Source: JBDRHL01 sp043816955
GTDB taxonomy: Bacteria > Planctomycetota > Phycisphaerae > Sedimentisphaerales > CAYZTY01
DNA length: 64,000 nt
Direction: 5' to 3'
Assembly: GCA_043816955.1 (NCBI GenBank)
Contig: JBDRHL010000115.1
Location: 1 to 64,000 of the forward strand
Shown: positions 50,890-59,364 of the stretch, piece after piece
How the letters are laid out: each line of letters opens with the position of its first letter
Numbering within the stretch: the stretch's first letter is position 1
Notes under the pieces: generated by a model
What the model was told of the DNA's origin: nothing
What the model saw: only the letters and a program-made list of their open reading frames with translations
Databases searched by the model: none
Translations under genes and position numbers: made by a program

Positions 50890-51330
50890 ATGGAAATCAG
50901 CGAAGTTAGAGTAAAACTGGTGTCCGGCAACAAAGACGACAGACTGAAAGCGTTTTGTTCCATGACTCTCGACAATGAGTTTGTCGTCCGGGATATCAAG
51001 GTCATCGAAGGAAGCAGCGGCTACTTTGTCGCTATGCCTTCAAGAAAGATGAGTGACCACTGTAGCAAATGCGGAAGCAAGAATCACCTCAAGGCAAAGT
51101 ATTGCAGTAACTGTGCGGCACAACTCCCCGAAAACCGTATGAGGCAGGATACAAAGGGAAGATCAAAGTTGCATGCTGACATCGCACATCCCATCAACGC
51201 TGACTGCCGCAAAAGAATTCAGGAAACAATCGTAGCCGCTTTCACCGATGAACTCCAAAAAGCCGAGCAGCCTGGCTACAAACCTCAGGAAATGGATACC
51301 CCTGACGAGGAAGTTCCTGAGATAGTCTGA
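50890..51330 (+). CDS. spoVG: SpoVG-family protein with inserted zinc ribbon
   Basis: The 146-residue protein has the SpoVG start (EISEVRVKLVSGNKDDRLKA, FCSMTLDNEFVVRDIKVIEG, FVAMPSRK) and its end (ADIAHPINADCRKRIQETIV). Between them is a ~35-residue insertion with a four-Cys zinc ribbon (HCSKCGSKNHL; KYCSNCAAQLP). Ordinary SpoVG is ~90-100 residues and lacks this. SpoVG proteins bind DNA and RNA, and the ribbon may change target choice. It is 21 bp after ispE, an arrangement also known from other bacteria. Confidence 0.85.
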   Translation: MEISEVRVKLVSGNKDDRLKAFCSMTLDNEFVVRDIKVIEGSSGYFVAMPSRKMSDHCSKCGSKNHLKAKYCSNCAAQLPENRMRQDTKGRSKLHADIAHPINADCRKRIQETIVAAFTDELQKAEQPGYKPQEMDTPDEEVPEIV

Positions 51331-51456
51331 CAATCTTACCTCTCCGAAAAAGCAAAACTGCTGCTCCTGTGGACATAAGTGCCGGCATCGACGAACTGCT
51401 CTGACACCGGCAGAATTGCCGAATAATGATGTTGTTCCCGCTGACCGCTCAGACGC

Positions 51457-51738
51457 TCAGCTTATTAGATCTTCAAGCACCCGGTCCAGAACCGCATCCA
51501 GCCGGTTTTCCACGTCGTACTTGCCGTCGAATAGCTGCTGGCGAACACCAACAACTTTTTCCTTTCGAATCTCAGGTAGAGATGCTATCCGTTTGAGCAG
51601 CCTGCCAATCGGCGTCAAATTCATGTTGTCCAGAATTTCCTCTGCCAGCATATCACTACCTACATCAAGTTCATCCCCAACCGGCTTACCATATCTGCCT
51701 GAAAAAGGCTTCTGCTCCTGATTCTCAAAGCCCGTCAT
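51457..51738 (-). CDS. flgM: FlgM-like anti-sigma-28 factor
   Basis: The 93-residue product from ATG 51738 (AGAGG upstream) has the FlgM C-terminal core: a PEIRKEKVVGVRQQLFDGKY helix-turn followed by DVENRLDAVLDRVLEDLI. FlgM binds the flagellar sigma factor until the hook is complete. No other flagellar gene is in the window, so the target sigma factor is unknown. It could also serve another sigma factor. Confidence 0.7.
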   Translation of the reverse strand: MTGFENQEQKPFSGRYGKPVGDELDVGSDMLAEEILDNMNLTPIGRLLKRIASLPEIRKEKVVGVRQQLFDGKYDVENRLDAVLDRVLEDLIS

Positions 51739-51746
51739 AGATACCT

Positions 51747-51932
51747 CTATTCTCTGCCCAGCAGGTTGTGGAAATAACTCCTTTTTTTCCCACAAACCAC
51801 CGTGCCAGGGACTTCAGATAAAAGCCCTGCAACCACTATATCTTGTATATCCGGCAGTCCTTTCCCGGCGTAAAACAACTCTAACAGTCCTGATATCGAC
51901 TTACATGTGAACAAAACTTTAATATTCTTCAC
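51747..51932 (-). CDS. Possible small gene upstream of flgM
   Basis: A 61-residue frame (GTG 51932; KNIKVLFTCKSISGLLELFY near the start) ends in TAG 51747-51749, immediately before the flgM ribosome site, a spacing expected for an operon partner. It has no clear ribosome site of its own and no recognisable family. Confidence 0.3.
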   Translation of the reverse strand: MKNIKVLFTCKSISGLLELFYAGKGLPDIQDIVVAGLLSEVPGTVVCGKKRSYFHNLLGRE

Positions 51933-52142
51933 TTTTTACACAAGTTCACCAACAATGCGAAATTTCACCTCTAAACGCCCGTAGGCGCTGTTTCTACATC
52001 TCAAAATGCACTTCTTCTGCTTAATAGCGACTAAGTTCACCGGGATATAGTTAGTCAAAACGGAAGATCGGCAAGATACACAATATATTGTGATATAAAA
52101 CAAGGAAATCGGACCTAAAAACTCCCCCAGTCTGCCCCCCTA
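51933..52142. other. Intergenic region with palindrome and UACG hairpin
   Basis: No gene is apparent. It contains a perfect 14-bp palindrome CACAATATATTGTG (52079-52092), a candidate operator. On the minus strand there is a CGCC-TACG-GGCG tetraloop hairpin (51976-51987), about 155 nt past the gspM stop, possibly part of the end of the gsp transcript although only TTT follows. AAGTTCACC occurs twice (near 51942 and 52032). Confidence 0.4.
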
Positions 52143-52676
52143 TCAGTAGTAGTACCTGAACATCAATATCCCTTTCCATTTATCATTGACACCCTGCTCC
52201 CGCGTCAGTTTCAGTTGTGTGCACTGCAGGTTCACCCACTGCAGCTGAATCTTCGACAGAAAACTCGCAAACGTCTCGATATCGACTTCCTTCAGAGTTA
52301 CCGTCGCATTCTGTATCTTCTGCGACTTGATCTTTGTCGGATCACTCGAAACAAGTTTATACCCCGATGCGGGTATACCGCATCTCTTGGCAATCTTATC
52401 CATCGCTGAAGCATAATTGAACTTCCCCTCCTCAGCCTGATCATCTGCCTGCTGCAAACGAGCCGGATCCAACTCCATTATCTCGCTGATAATCGCAACA
52501 GCCTTTTCACATTGCTTTTGTTCTTCGACCCAGCCGGCATTTGCCCCCGGAAGCGAAACAGAACCTGCCCAGATCAGCCAGATCGCACCGGCGACAGGTG
52601 CAGCAATAAAATAGAACATGGAATTCTTAAAAGCTTCCATGGGATTTTCAATAACCTTCTTCATTATTTCTTTCAT
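52143..52676 (-). CDS. Type II secretion GspM-like protein
   Basis: The 177-residue protein has a short cytoplasmic start, one membrane helix (~20-40, MFYFIAAPVAGAIWLIWAGS) and a periplasmic domain with an alpha-beta pattern (VTLKEVDIETFASFLSKIQL). That architecture matches GspM, which with GspL forms part of the inner-membrane platform. Sequence similarity is weak, so the call relies on position at the end of the gsp operon, 19 bp after the GspL-like gene. Confidence 0.65.
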   Translation of the reverse strand: MKEIMKKVIENPMEAFKNSMFYFIAAPVAGAIWLIWAGSVSLPGANAGWVEEQKQCEKAVAIISEIMELDPARLQQADDQAEEGKFNYASAMDKIAKRCGIPASGYKLVSSDPTKIKSQKIQNATVTLKEVDIETFASFLSKIQLQWVNLQCTQLKLTREQGVNDKWKGILMFRYYY

Positions 52677-52695
52677 TCTGTATCCTCGATAACTT

Positions 52696-54153
52696 TCAGG
52701 ACTTAGGCTTGACCGTCACACGAAACTGGTCGCGGCCCGCCTTTTCATCATAATTGTACTGCGAAGAGCTGAGTTTCTCATGTTTATCCAGCGCATCTAT
52801 CAGGCTCAGCGTATGCCTTCGCCCGTTTGTGTTACCCACCAGGATTATTGCCTTGGTGGTAACTGTTATCGAATCAATCTTCAGATCAACGCTTGCCGGT
52901 ACACTATTGAGAGCCTCGAGTACATACGCCAGAAATGCCGAGACCGAGTTCTCTCCCTCCGCCGTAATCCTACCCGACTTCACCTCAAAAATCCTGTTCA
53001 GCGAACGCTGCAGTTTATTCGAAGGATCAATCCCCCGCGGCATCTTCGCGCCAAACATCACCGCTGAATATTGCTTTCCCAGTTTCTCGCGAAGTTCGGC
53101 TCGATCAGCGTTGACCCTGCTTGCCTTTAGTTGAAAATATACCCCAACCGCAACCAGCAGAACTGTTATGGACACACTCAACAGCTTCAGCGACTTTTCT
53201 ATCCGTGCCTTTCTACCCTGATAAGGCATAAAATCTGGCCGAAAATCCGTCTTATGCATACGGCCAAGCTGCGATACCGCTGCCCCGCATGCCACCGCAA
53301 TACCTGCAGTATCGGCATAGTTGCCTGTCGCATCCGGCTTAACCTTCAGCATTTCTGTCAGTTCCTCATGCACAACCGCCAGACCAAGCCGTTCTGCCAA
53401 AATCTCGGCATTTACTCCTTCGTCCATACCCCCTGTAATAACTCGATTAGGCTTTTCCTGCCTTTCATACCGCCCAAGCGTGATCGGAATCTCACGTCCC
53501 AGCAAAGCTGTCTTATCCTGCACATTATTATGCAAAAACGTCCGGACAATCGGCATCACATGTGAATCGTCAACATTGACAAGATACCCCGTATCTTCCG
53601 AAAATATCGCATAAAGATCTTCAAACCGCTCGGACGGACCAAACCTGCTGATAAAACTGCCCAGACACACAACGTCAGGCTGAATTGTTACAGGATCAAA
53701 ACCGTTTCTCTGAAGGCTCTCAAGAATTTCAGACAGCATCTTTCGCTGTGCCGCGAACACTCGAACCCTGCTGCCGGCTTCATCCCTGCCGGTTATCTCG
53801 AACGCCATCGCAAGCTCAGTTGAATCCGTCGATGCTACCTCTTCTGTATCAAATTTTATCGTTTGGGCAATCTGGCGGTACTCCGTAAACTCGCTCCGCA
53901 GGTTGTACTGCATAAAAAGCCCTGCGTCGAGTGCAACTGCAACCTCTGAATAAATCATCTGGCGCTGATGGCAGCCCGCCGCAATCAAATCACTTAGCTT
54001 CTGCCAGTCATGCTCCTGCTGCTTCGCCTCATCCGATTCAACACGGACACTGAACAGTCCGCTGACATGCCAGTCGCTCCCATGCCCCCCTAGCAGCACT
54101 ACGTCGGCTCGACAGTACCCAAGATGAATACCCAGACAATTTTGCTGTTCCAC
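52696..54153 (-). CDS. Type II secretion GspL-like / PilM-like protein
   Basis: The 485-residue protein starts at GTG 54153. It has an actin-like cytoplasmic domain (~1-310: CLGIHLGYCRADVVLLGG; VAVALDAGLFMQYNLRSEF; ITGGMDEGVNAEILAERLG), one membrane helix (~318-338, LLSVSITVLLVAVGVYFQL) and a periplasmic ferredoxin-like domain (VPASVDLKIDSITVTTKAI). This combines the PilM/GspL cytoplasmic fold with the PilN-like tail. In the secretion machine it connects the ATPase GspE to the membrane platform. Confidence 0.75.
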   Translation of the reverse strand: MEQQNCLGIHLGYCRADVVLLGGHGSDWHVSGLFSVRVESDEAKQQEHDWQKLSDLIAAGCHQRQMIYSEVAVALDAGLFMQYNLRSEFTEYRQIAQTIKFDTEEVASTDSTELAMAFEITGRDEAGSRVRVFAAQRKMLSEILESLQRNGFDPVTIQPDVVCLGSFISRFGPSERFEDLYAIFSEDTGYLVNVDDSHVMPIVRTFLHNNVQDKTALLGREIPITLGRYERQEKPNRVITGGMDEGVNAEILAERLGLAVVHEELTEMLKVKPDATGNYADTAGIAVACGAAVSQLGRMHKTDFRPDFMPYQGRKARIEKSLKLLSVSITVLLVAVGVYFQLKASRVNADRAELREKLGKQYSAVMFGAKMPRGIDPSNKLQRSLNRIFEVKSGRITAEGENSVSAFLAYVLEALNSVPASVDLKIDSITVTTKAIILVGNTNGRRHTLSLIDALDKHEKLSSSQYNYDEKAGRDQFRVTVKPKS

Positions 54154-54177
54154 TTTTAATTAACTCCAAATAACCGC

Positions 54178-55545
54178 TCAGTCATAAATCACACCGATAC
54201 GCTCTGTCTTCTCACCCTGTTTTTTAACCGCTGCAACCGCAGATGCCCTGGCAGAACCGCTCGTGGCTGTGATCCATATTGTGAAGAAGGTACTTTCCGT
54301 CGTAATATACTTGCCCGCCTTTTCAAACGAATCTGAAAAACGCAATATCTCGCTTCGCGCCTCATTTACATCAGATATCGGCTTCATCCTTCTTATCTTT
54401 ATTATATTATCGGCAATTCCCTCCGCATCGCCGCCAAAACTGAAAGCACTTTCCAGAACATGCCGCGGCGCTGTATTGATATTCACACGTTGCGTACCCC
54501 ACAGCCCCATATATTTCAGCGTTGACTCCCTGCGATCCTCTGTCTCGATCGTAGGCCGGGCCAGCGATTCACTGTCAAGTAGGCTGCTGTGAAAAAGCCT
54601 GGCAAAATCGCTGGTGTGCGCTATCGCAGGCCGTATCTGTGTTTCCGGGCTCTTTGATGCTCTTCTGATTGTCCTTCGCCTGCTGCGCCGGCTTTGTCTG
54701 CTCGTCTTTTCTTCAACGACCTTCTTTGCAGAACCTTCCGAAGATACAACCTTGACATCCTTCAGATCGAGCTTGAATTTTTTTATTTCACTTATCTCAC
54801 TGAGCTGTGCTGTTATCTGTTCAGTTTGATCATAACCCATCCATTCAAAAAACGTCGCAAGCGCAGCTTCGGCCTCACGCTGCGTTTCCTTGTCTCCGGT
54901 TATGCCCCAGCTCATAGGCTGCTTGGCGTTTTCATCTTCAATTCTTATCACGACCTTCGCCTCACCTATCTCCAGTTCGATCGGTTCGATAACCAGTGGC
55001 CAGTGCGGCCCATAAGGCCCGCGGATCACAATCGAATTATCATCCACCAGGCTGCTGACCCCATATAGGTCGTTTATATCATTTATGTCATAATCGCCGG
55101 CCATAACAAGCTTCAATTTCAAATCTCTGACACTATTGGAATCGTTGAAGTCAATGTCTTCGTCCTTTTGCTGGAGATTCTGTCGATCGTTGTCCTGTTT
55201 AGCTCGCTCCTGTGCAGCACGCTGCTCGACCCAGTAATCAAGATACTGCTCCAGGCCGTTCTGGTCATATGCAAAAATGTCCGAAAAATCCGGCTCATTC
55301 GGACGGGAAATAAGATTCGCATCGAGACTCTCTACACGCGCAAAAGCGTATTTCATCGCTGAGTCACAGGCATAGCGCGCCTGCTGATAATCAATCATGT
55401 ACTGCGTCCGGTGTTTGTATGCAGAGACCTTGCTGGTAAGGCTGTACGCAGTCGCCGCAACTGCAACCAGAACCACCAGCGTCAGCACCAGCACTATCCC
55501 GCTGCCTGCAGGTTTATCGAACTTGTTGACTTTTGCCTGTTTCAT
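54178..55545 (-). CDS. Type II secretion minor pseudopilin GspK-like
   Basis: The 455-residue protein has a prepilin-like N-terminus (PAGSGIVLVLTLVVLVAVAA) in which the usual Glu at +5 is absent, as is normal for GspK, the tip pseudopilin. The helical insertion typical of GspK follows, and the later region with NINTAPRHVLESAFSF and IADNIIKIRRMKPISDVNE matches its helix-hairpin-helix-like part. A basic stretch (RRSRRRTIRRASKS) lies mid-protein. It overlaps gspJ by 32 bp. Confidence 0.78.
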   Translation of the reverse strand: MKQAKVNKFDKPAGSGIVLVLTLVVLVAVAATAYSLTSKVSAYKHRTQYMIDYQQARYACDSAMKYAFARVESLDANLISRPNEPDFSDIFAYDQNGLEQYLDYWVEQRAAQERAKQDNDRQNLQQKDEDIDFNDSNSVRDLKLKLVMAGDYDINDINDLYGVSSLVDDNSIVIRGPYGPHWPLVIEPIELEIGEAKVVIRIEDENAKQPMSWGITGDKETQREAEAALATFFEWMGYDQTEQITAQLSEISEIKKFKLDLKDVKVVSSEGSAKKVVEEKTSRQSRRSRRRTIRRASKSPETQIRPAIAHTSDFARLFHSSLLDSESLARPTIETEDRRESTLKYMGLWGTQRVNINTAPRHVLESAFSFGGDAEGIADNIIKIRRMKPISDVNEARSEILRFSDSFEKAGKYITTESTFFTIWITATSGSARASAVAAVKKQGEKTERIGVIYD

Positions 55546-56251
55546 CCTTTTTCTTCGTAAAATTAAATGTTATCTTCCGCGTCCGGTCCACCGCTATTGT
55601 CCTGCTGATAAGCTTTTCGGTGGGAATATCCAGCCCCATCGTCGTTTCAACCGGATCAGCGAAGGAAATCGTTACCACCACACCATGCGGAAGCGCATCT
55701 GTAGTCCAGTCGTCAAGCAGTTGACTGTTTTTCAACGCCTGTACCTGAAAGAAACTGACACCCGTACAAAGCGGCACGAAAAGCTCCAGCTTCATTTCTT
55801 TCCATTCCTCTTCCTGTTTGCTCAGCAGCGCATCTTCAACGTTTATCCCGCTGTGACTGCGATAAAGCGTCAGCCTGTTGGTCGTTATATCGTAGCTGCT
55901 CTGCCAGACAATCTTTTCGAACGTCTGCGGCTTGCTGTCGTTGTTGACAATTTCGCTGGTTATAATCAGCCTGGCTGTCCTGAACCCGCTGCTGTACGTA
56001 TTCGTAATTCGTATTTTCAAATCAGAGCCCGGCGTTACAACCCTGTCCATATCCTCCGCTATGCGCTGAAGGATTTCAACAGGAAGAGTATATTCGTCAA
56101 GATGCGAATTAATTGAAAATGCCTGTTTTTCCATATTATTGTAAAACATAAGAAGCGCAACGGTAACCATTGCCCCGATCACAAGCGTTGCTCCCGCTTC
56201 TGCCAGCGAAAAAACTCCGCCGCGCCAGTATTTTCCATTCAATCGCCGCAT
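55514..56251 (-). CDS. Type II secretion minor pseudopilin GspJ-like
   Basis: The 245-residue protein has a class III signal peptide variant (YWRGGVFSLAEAGATLVIGA) followed by a hydrophobic helix and a mostly beta domain. For the invariant Glu to be at +5 the cut would fall after Val (GGV|FSLAE), giving Val instead of Gly at -1; otherwise Glu is at +6. Order in the operon (after GspI-like, before GspK-like) supports GspJ. Confidence 0.7.
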   Translation of the reverse strand: MRRLNGKYWRGGVFSLAEAGATLVIGAMVTVALLMFYNNMEKQAFSINSHLDEYTLPVEILQRIAEDMDRVVTPGSDLKIRITNTYSSGFRTARLIITSEIVNNDSKPQTFEKIVWQSSYDITTNRLTLYRSHSGINVEDALLSKQEEEWKEMKLELFVPLCTGVSFFQVQALKNSQLLDDWTTDALPHGVVVTISFADPVETTMGLDIPTEKLISRTIAVDRTRKITFNFTKKKDETGKSQQVR

Positions 56252-56268
56252 AAACTTCCCATTGATAC

Positions 56269-57123
56269 CTACCTGTCAGACTGCATTAAAAGCCGCCATA
56301 TCTCATCAAAACTGAGCTTATTAAGCTCCTCTTCCGTATACCCGGGAATAATCTCTACCCTCTCCGCTTCGGCTTCTTTCTCCTTTATTTTCTCATAATC
56401 TTCCGGCCCAAGCGGACTCTCAAGCGCCTCTGCCGCCGCTTCTTCCCCGCCCAATATCTCTGCAAGTCTGTCTGTACCCTCTTCGAAATCCATATCGGCT
56501 TCTTCGGCGCGATCCTGACCCTGCGCTACCGCCTCTTCTTCACTGTCGTATGTTTCAAGCTTGATTACCTGGTCGTCGGCAACCGTATACAAGGCCCAGC
56601 CTTTCCCTGAAGAGTCCTTTGCTACAAACATGTATTGCGCCATCGCCTTTTGCTCTTCATCAAGCCGGGCTTGCTTCTCCGCCATTATTGCAAGCATCAT
56701 CTCCTTCGACACATCCGTCAGCCAGTGCGTAAGCTCCACCGTCTTTTCCTCGCCCCTGTAATCAACGTAAGTCGCCGAGCAAATCGCCCGGATCCACATC
56801 CGCTGGGTATTAGCTTCGAAAAACGCCTCGACAACATTTTCCCATCGAATGTCCGGATTAGTCTCACTTTCCCCCGACTCGATCATCTCTTCCACAGCCG
56901 TCGAGGCAAGCTGCTTTTCCATATTTTCGCGCGCAAGCTCAAATGCCTCAATCCTCAGCTTATTATCCCCGGCTACAGCAAACTCGCGATTAATCACAAC
57001 GACCACCGAACCGCATATAAGCGCAAGGATAATCACCGCGGTAACCACTTCCACCAGCGTAAAACCCCGGCGCCCTGCTCCGCATGAATTTTCTTTGCCT
57101 TTATAACGCAAGTTCCGCTCCAT
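56269..57123 (-). CDS. Type II secretion minor pseudopilin GspI-like
   Basis: The 284-residue protein has a perfect prepilin N-terminus (RRGFTLVEVVTAVIILALIC). It is about twice as long as ordinary GspI; the extra part is an acidic, Ala/Glu-rich C-terminal extension (from ~residue 195, with EEAAAEALESPLGPEDYEKI). ATG 57123 overlaps the gspH stop by 23 bp. Assignment as GspI depends on gene order. Confidence 0.68.
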   Translation of the reverse strand: MERNLRYKGKENSCGAGRRGFTLVEVVTAVIILALICGSVVVVINREFAVAGDNKLRIEAFELARENMEKQLASTAVEEMIESGESETNPDIRWENVVEAFFEANTQRMWIRAICSATYVDYRGEEKTVELTHWLTDVSKEMMLAIMAEKQARLDEEQKAMAQYMFVAKDSSGKGWALYTVADDQVIKLETYDSEEEAVAQGQDRAEEADMDFEEGTDRLAEILGGEEAAAEALESPLGPEDYEKIKEKEAEAERVEIIPGYTEEELNKLSFDEIWRLLMQSDR

Positions 57124-57691
57124 CCACAGGTACCAGAAGCTCCACATCACCTTTGGCTAGCTCAACTGTCCTGTTAAGCCTGTTAATCAGAACCGTATAC
57201 TCATTACCCTCCGCATCTACCAGAACAATCTTGCCGCCATACTGCCAGCCGACCCGACCCGCTCTGAATTTGGCAATATTGCCCTCTTCACTTTCATCGG
57301 CTGTTACAAGATCATCAAACTGAACGTATAAAATCCGGCAGTCCTCATTCAACCGAGCCTTGTGCATAATTTGTTCATCGAGAACTTCCGATAAATCGGA
57401 AGATGTGATTTCACGAAGAAGGTAAGTCTGCTCGGCTACATCAATTATTATTTCATACTTTCTGCCGTTCTCGCTTGCTGCTGTTATCGCCATCGAGAAC
57501 ATCGACATAAGCTCATTGACCTGACTTTTGAACCTGTTGCGGCTGAAAAGACCGCCGAAGTTCCACATCGCAAGCCCGACAAACAGAGCCAGCATAACAA
57601 TCACTACCAGCAGTTCAAAAAGAACCATTCCTCTGCTGCGGTAGAAGCCCTGCCTGTCATTGAGCATCGGTGCTGTAAAGGTCTGCATCAT
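57101..57691 (-). CDS. Type II secretion minor pseudopilin GspH-like
   Basis: The product (196 residues from ATG 57691; 57688 is equally likely, and 57667 is possible) has a prepilin signal (SRGMVLFELLVVIVMLALFV) with Gly at -1 and Glu at +5, then a beta-rich domain. The start overlaps the end of gspG. GspH-type minor pseudopilins belong to the complex that initiates the pseudopilus. Confidence 0.72.
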   Translation of the reverse strand: MMQTFTAPMLNDRQGFYRSRGMVLFELLVVIVMLALFVGLAMWNFGGLFSRNRFKSQVNELMSMFSMAITAASENGRKYEIIIDVAEQTYLLREITSSDLSEVLDEQIMHKARLNEDCRILYVQFDDLVTADESEEGNIAKFRAGRVGWQYGGKIVLVDAEGNEYTVLINRLNRTVELAKGDVELLVPVDGAELAL

Positions 57692-58106
57692 AATCTTCGC
57701 CGCCTTCCTCACCGTCGGCACCATAGCTGACTATAACAAAAGGCAGGCCGCCTTCCGGGTTGCGCAGGTATATGAAATCATGCCCCCACCCGTCCAGAGG
57801 AAGTTCCGTCGTCTCAAGATACCCCTCGGGTTCATAACCTGTTACGTCAGTTGGCTCCTCAATCAGCACATTCAGACCTTCTTCTTCAGTAGGGTACCTG
57901 CCGGTGTCAAATTTGAACCGTAGCACAGAAGCATGAAGTGTTTTCAAATTTGTCTTGGTTGTTGTGACCCTGGCCTTGTCAACCTGTGTGGCTACCTTCG
58001 TTACCACAAGAGTCGCCAGCAGCCCGAGAATCACCAGGATCGCCATCAGCTCGATCATCGTAAAGCCGCTTCTTAATCTGCATACACCCGCCTCTTGTGT
58101 CTTCAT
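57657..58106 (-). CDS. gspG: Type II secretion major pseudopilin GspG
   Basis: The 149-residue protein has a typical N-terminus (RSGFTMIELMAILVILGLLA) and the GspG body: FKFDTGRYPTEEEGLNVLIE, LPLDGWGHDFIYLRNPEGG and VSYGADGEEGGEDYDADL. The last acidic loop matches the calcium-binding loop of major pseudopilins. It is the main subunit of the secretion pseudopilus. Confidence 0.92.
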   Translation of the reverse strand: MKTQEAGVCRLRSGFTMIELMAILVILGLLATLVVTKVATQVDKARVTTTKTNLKTLHASVLRFKFDTGRYPTEEEGLNVLIEEPTDVTGYEPEGYLETTELPLDGWGHDFIYLRNPEGGLPFVIVSYGADGEEGGEDYDADLYSTDAQ

Positions 58107-58127
58107 TTCTGTCTCCTGTAAACTTAA

Positions 58128-59345
58128 TTAAAACTTGCCTGCTGAAACTTCAAGTATCGGCAGTATGGTCGCATACGCTATCACACCTATAATAAACGCC
58201 ATCACTACTATTATAATCGGCTCAAGAGCCACGCTTAATCTTTCAATAACAAGATCCGTCTTGGCTTCGAGATTCTCACTTATGTGACTGAGCATCGTCT
58301 CAAGCTCGCCGCTCTTCTCGCCCACGCTGACCATATGAGCTATCGCCGGGCTGATTACACCGCTTTCGCGAAGCGGCGTGGCAATGTCGGCTCCTGACAA
58401 AATCCGTTCCCTCGCCTGCTTGACCGCGCGGTTCATTATCGTATTACCTGTAACTTCCGCAACGACGCGAAGAGCTTCTGCCATGCTCAGCCCGGAGCCA
58501 AGAAGAGTCGAAAGAGTCGAAGCGAAACGTGCCACAACACGCTGCTTCATTAGCGGGCCGAATATCGGCAGCCAGAGAACAAATTTATCCTTGAGATAAG
58601 CGCCCCGCTCCGTCCTGAGAAAACGCTTCAGCAGCCACACTACACCAGCCACAACGCCTACCACCACAAATACCCACCACGATGTCAGAATATAACTGAA
58701 ATCCATCAGCCGCTTCGTTATCCATGGAAGCTCCTGGCCTGTGCGGGCTATCTGCGTGGCTATCTTTGGAATAACCATCGTCGTCAACAGAATTATCACG
58801 CCAAAGCAGAATATCATCAGGATCGCGGGATACACCATCGCTGTTACCACCCGCGACTCCACACGCTGCCGCTTCTCCATGAAATTCCCTATCGTCGCAA
58901 GGCTCTTGTGCAGCGAACCTGTTACCTCGCCGACACGAATCATGCTGACGTATATTATATCAAAATAATCCGGGTAATCCCCCAGGGTATCCGCAAACGA
59001 TTCCCCGCTGATAACCCGGTCCCTGATGTCGATCAGGGCGTCCTTAAACTCCGAGTCCGTTATCTGAATCGTCATCACCGAAATCGCCTCGGTAAGTTTT
59101 ATTCCTGATCCAAGCAGTGTGGCCATCTGCTGCGTAAATTCCAGAATCTGCTTCTTGCCGCGCCTCCTGAATATCGCCATGAAAGCAGCCCTCTGCTGCT
59201 CCGTCGAGGAAACCTCCTTGATTGAGGTCGGATGAATCCGCTTGCTGCGAAGCTGTTTTCTCGCCGAGTACGGACTCTCAGCCGTAACAATCCCTCTGAC
59301 CCCCTTGCCGTTCATTCCTATCGCTGTATAACTGAATCTCGGCAT
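58128..59345 (-). CDS. gspF: Type II secretion inner-membrane platform protein GspF
   Basis: The 405-residue protein from ATG 59345 has the N-terminal cytoplasmic segment (MPRFSYTAIGMNGKGVRGIV), two T2SSF domains (FTQQMATLLGSGIKLTEAI; FASTLSTLLGSGLSMAEAL) and three membrane helices, the last near the C-terminus (PIIIVVMAFIIGVIAYATIL). Complete and canonical. It lies 19 bp after the gspE stop. Confidence 0.94.
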   Translation of the reverse strand: MPRFSYTAIGMNGKGVRGIVTAESPYSARKQLRSKRIHPTSIKEVSSTEQQRAAFMAIFRRRGKKQILEFTQQMATLLGSGIKLTEAISVMTIQITDSEFKDALIDIRDRVISGESFADTLGDYPDYFDIIYVSMIRVGEVTGSLHKSLATIGNFMEKRQRVESRVVTAMVYPAILMIFCFGVIILLTTMVIPKIATQIARTGQELPWITKRLMDFSYILTSWWVFVVVGVVAGVVWLLKRFLRTERGAYLKDKFVLWLPIFGPLMKQRVVARFASTLSTLLGSGLSMAEALRVVAEVTGNTIMNRAVKQARERILSGADIATPLRESGVISPAIAHMVSVGEKSGELETMLSHISENLEAKTDLVIERLSVALEPIIIVVMAFIIGVIAYATILPILEVSAGKF

Positions 59346-59364
59346 AGTCCCGATTTCCACCGAT

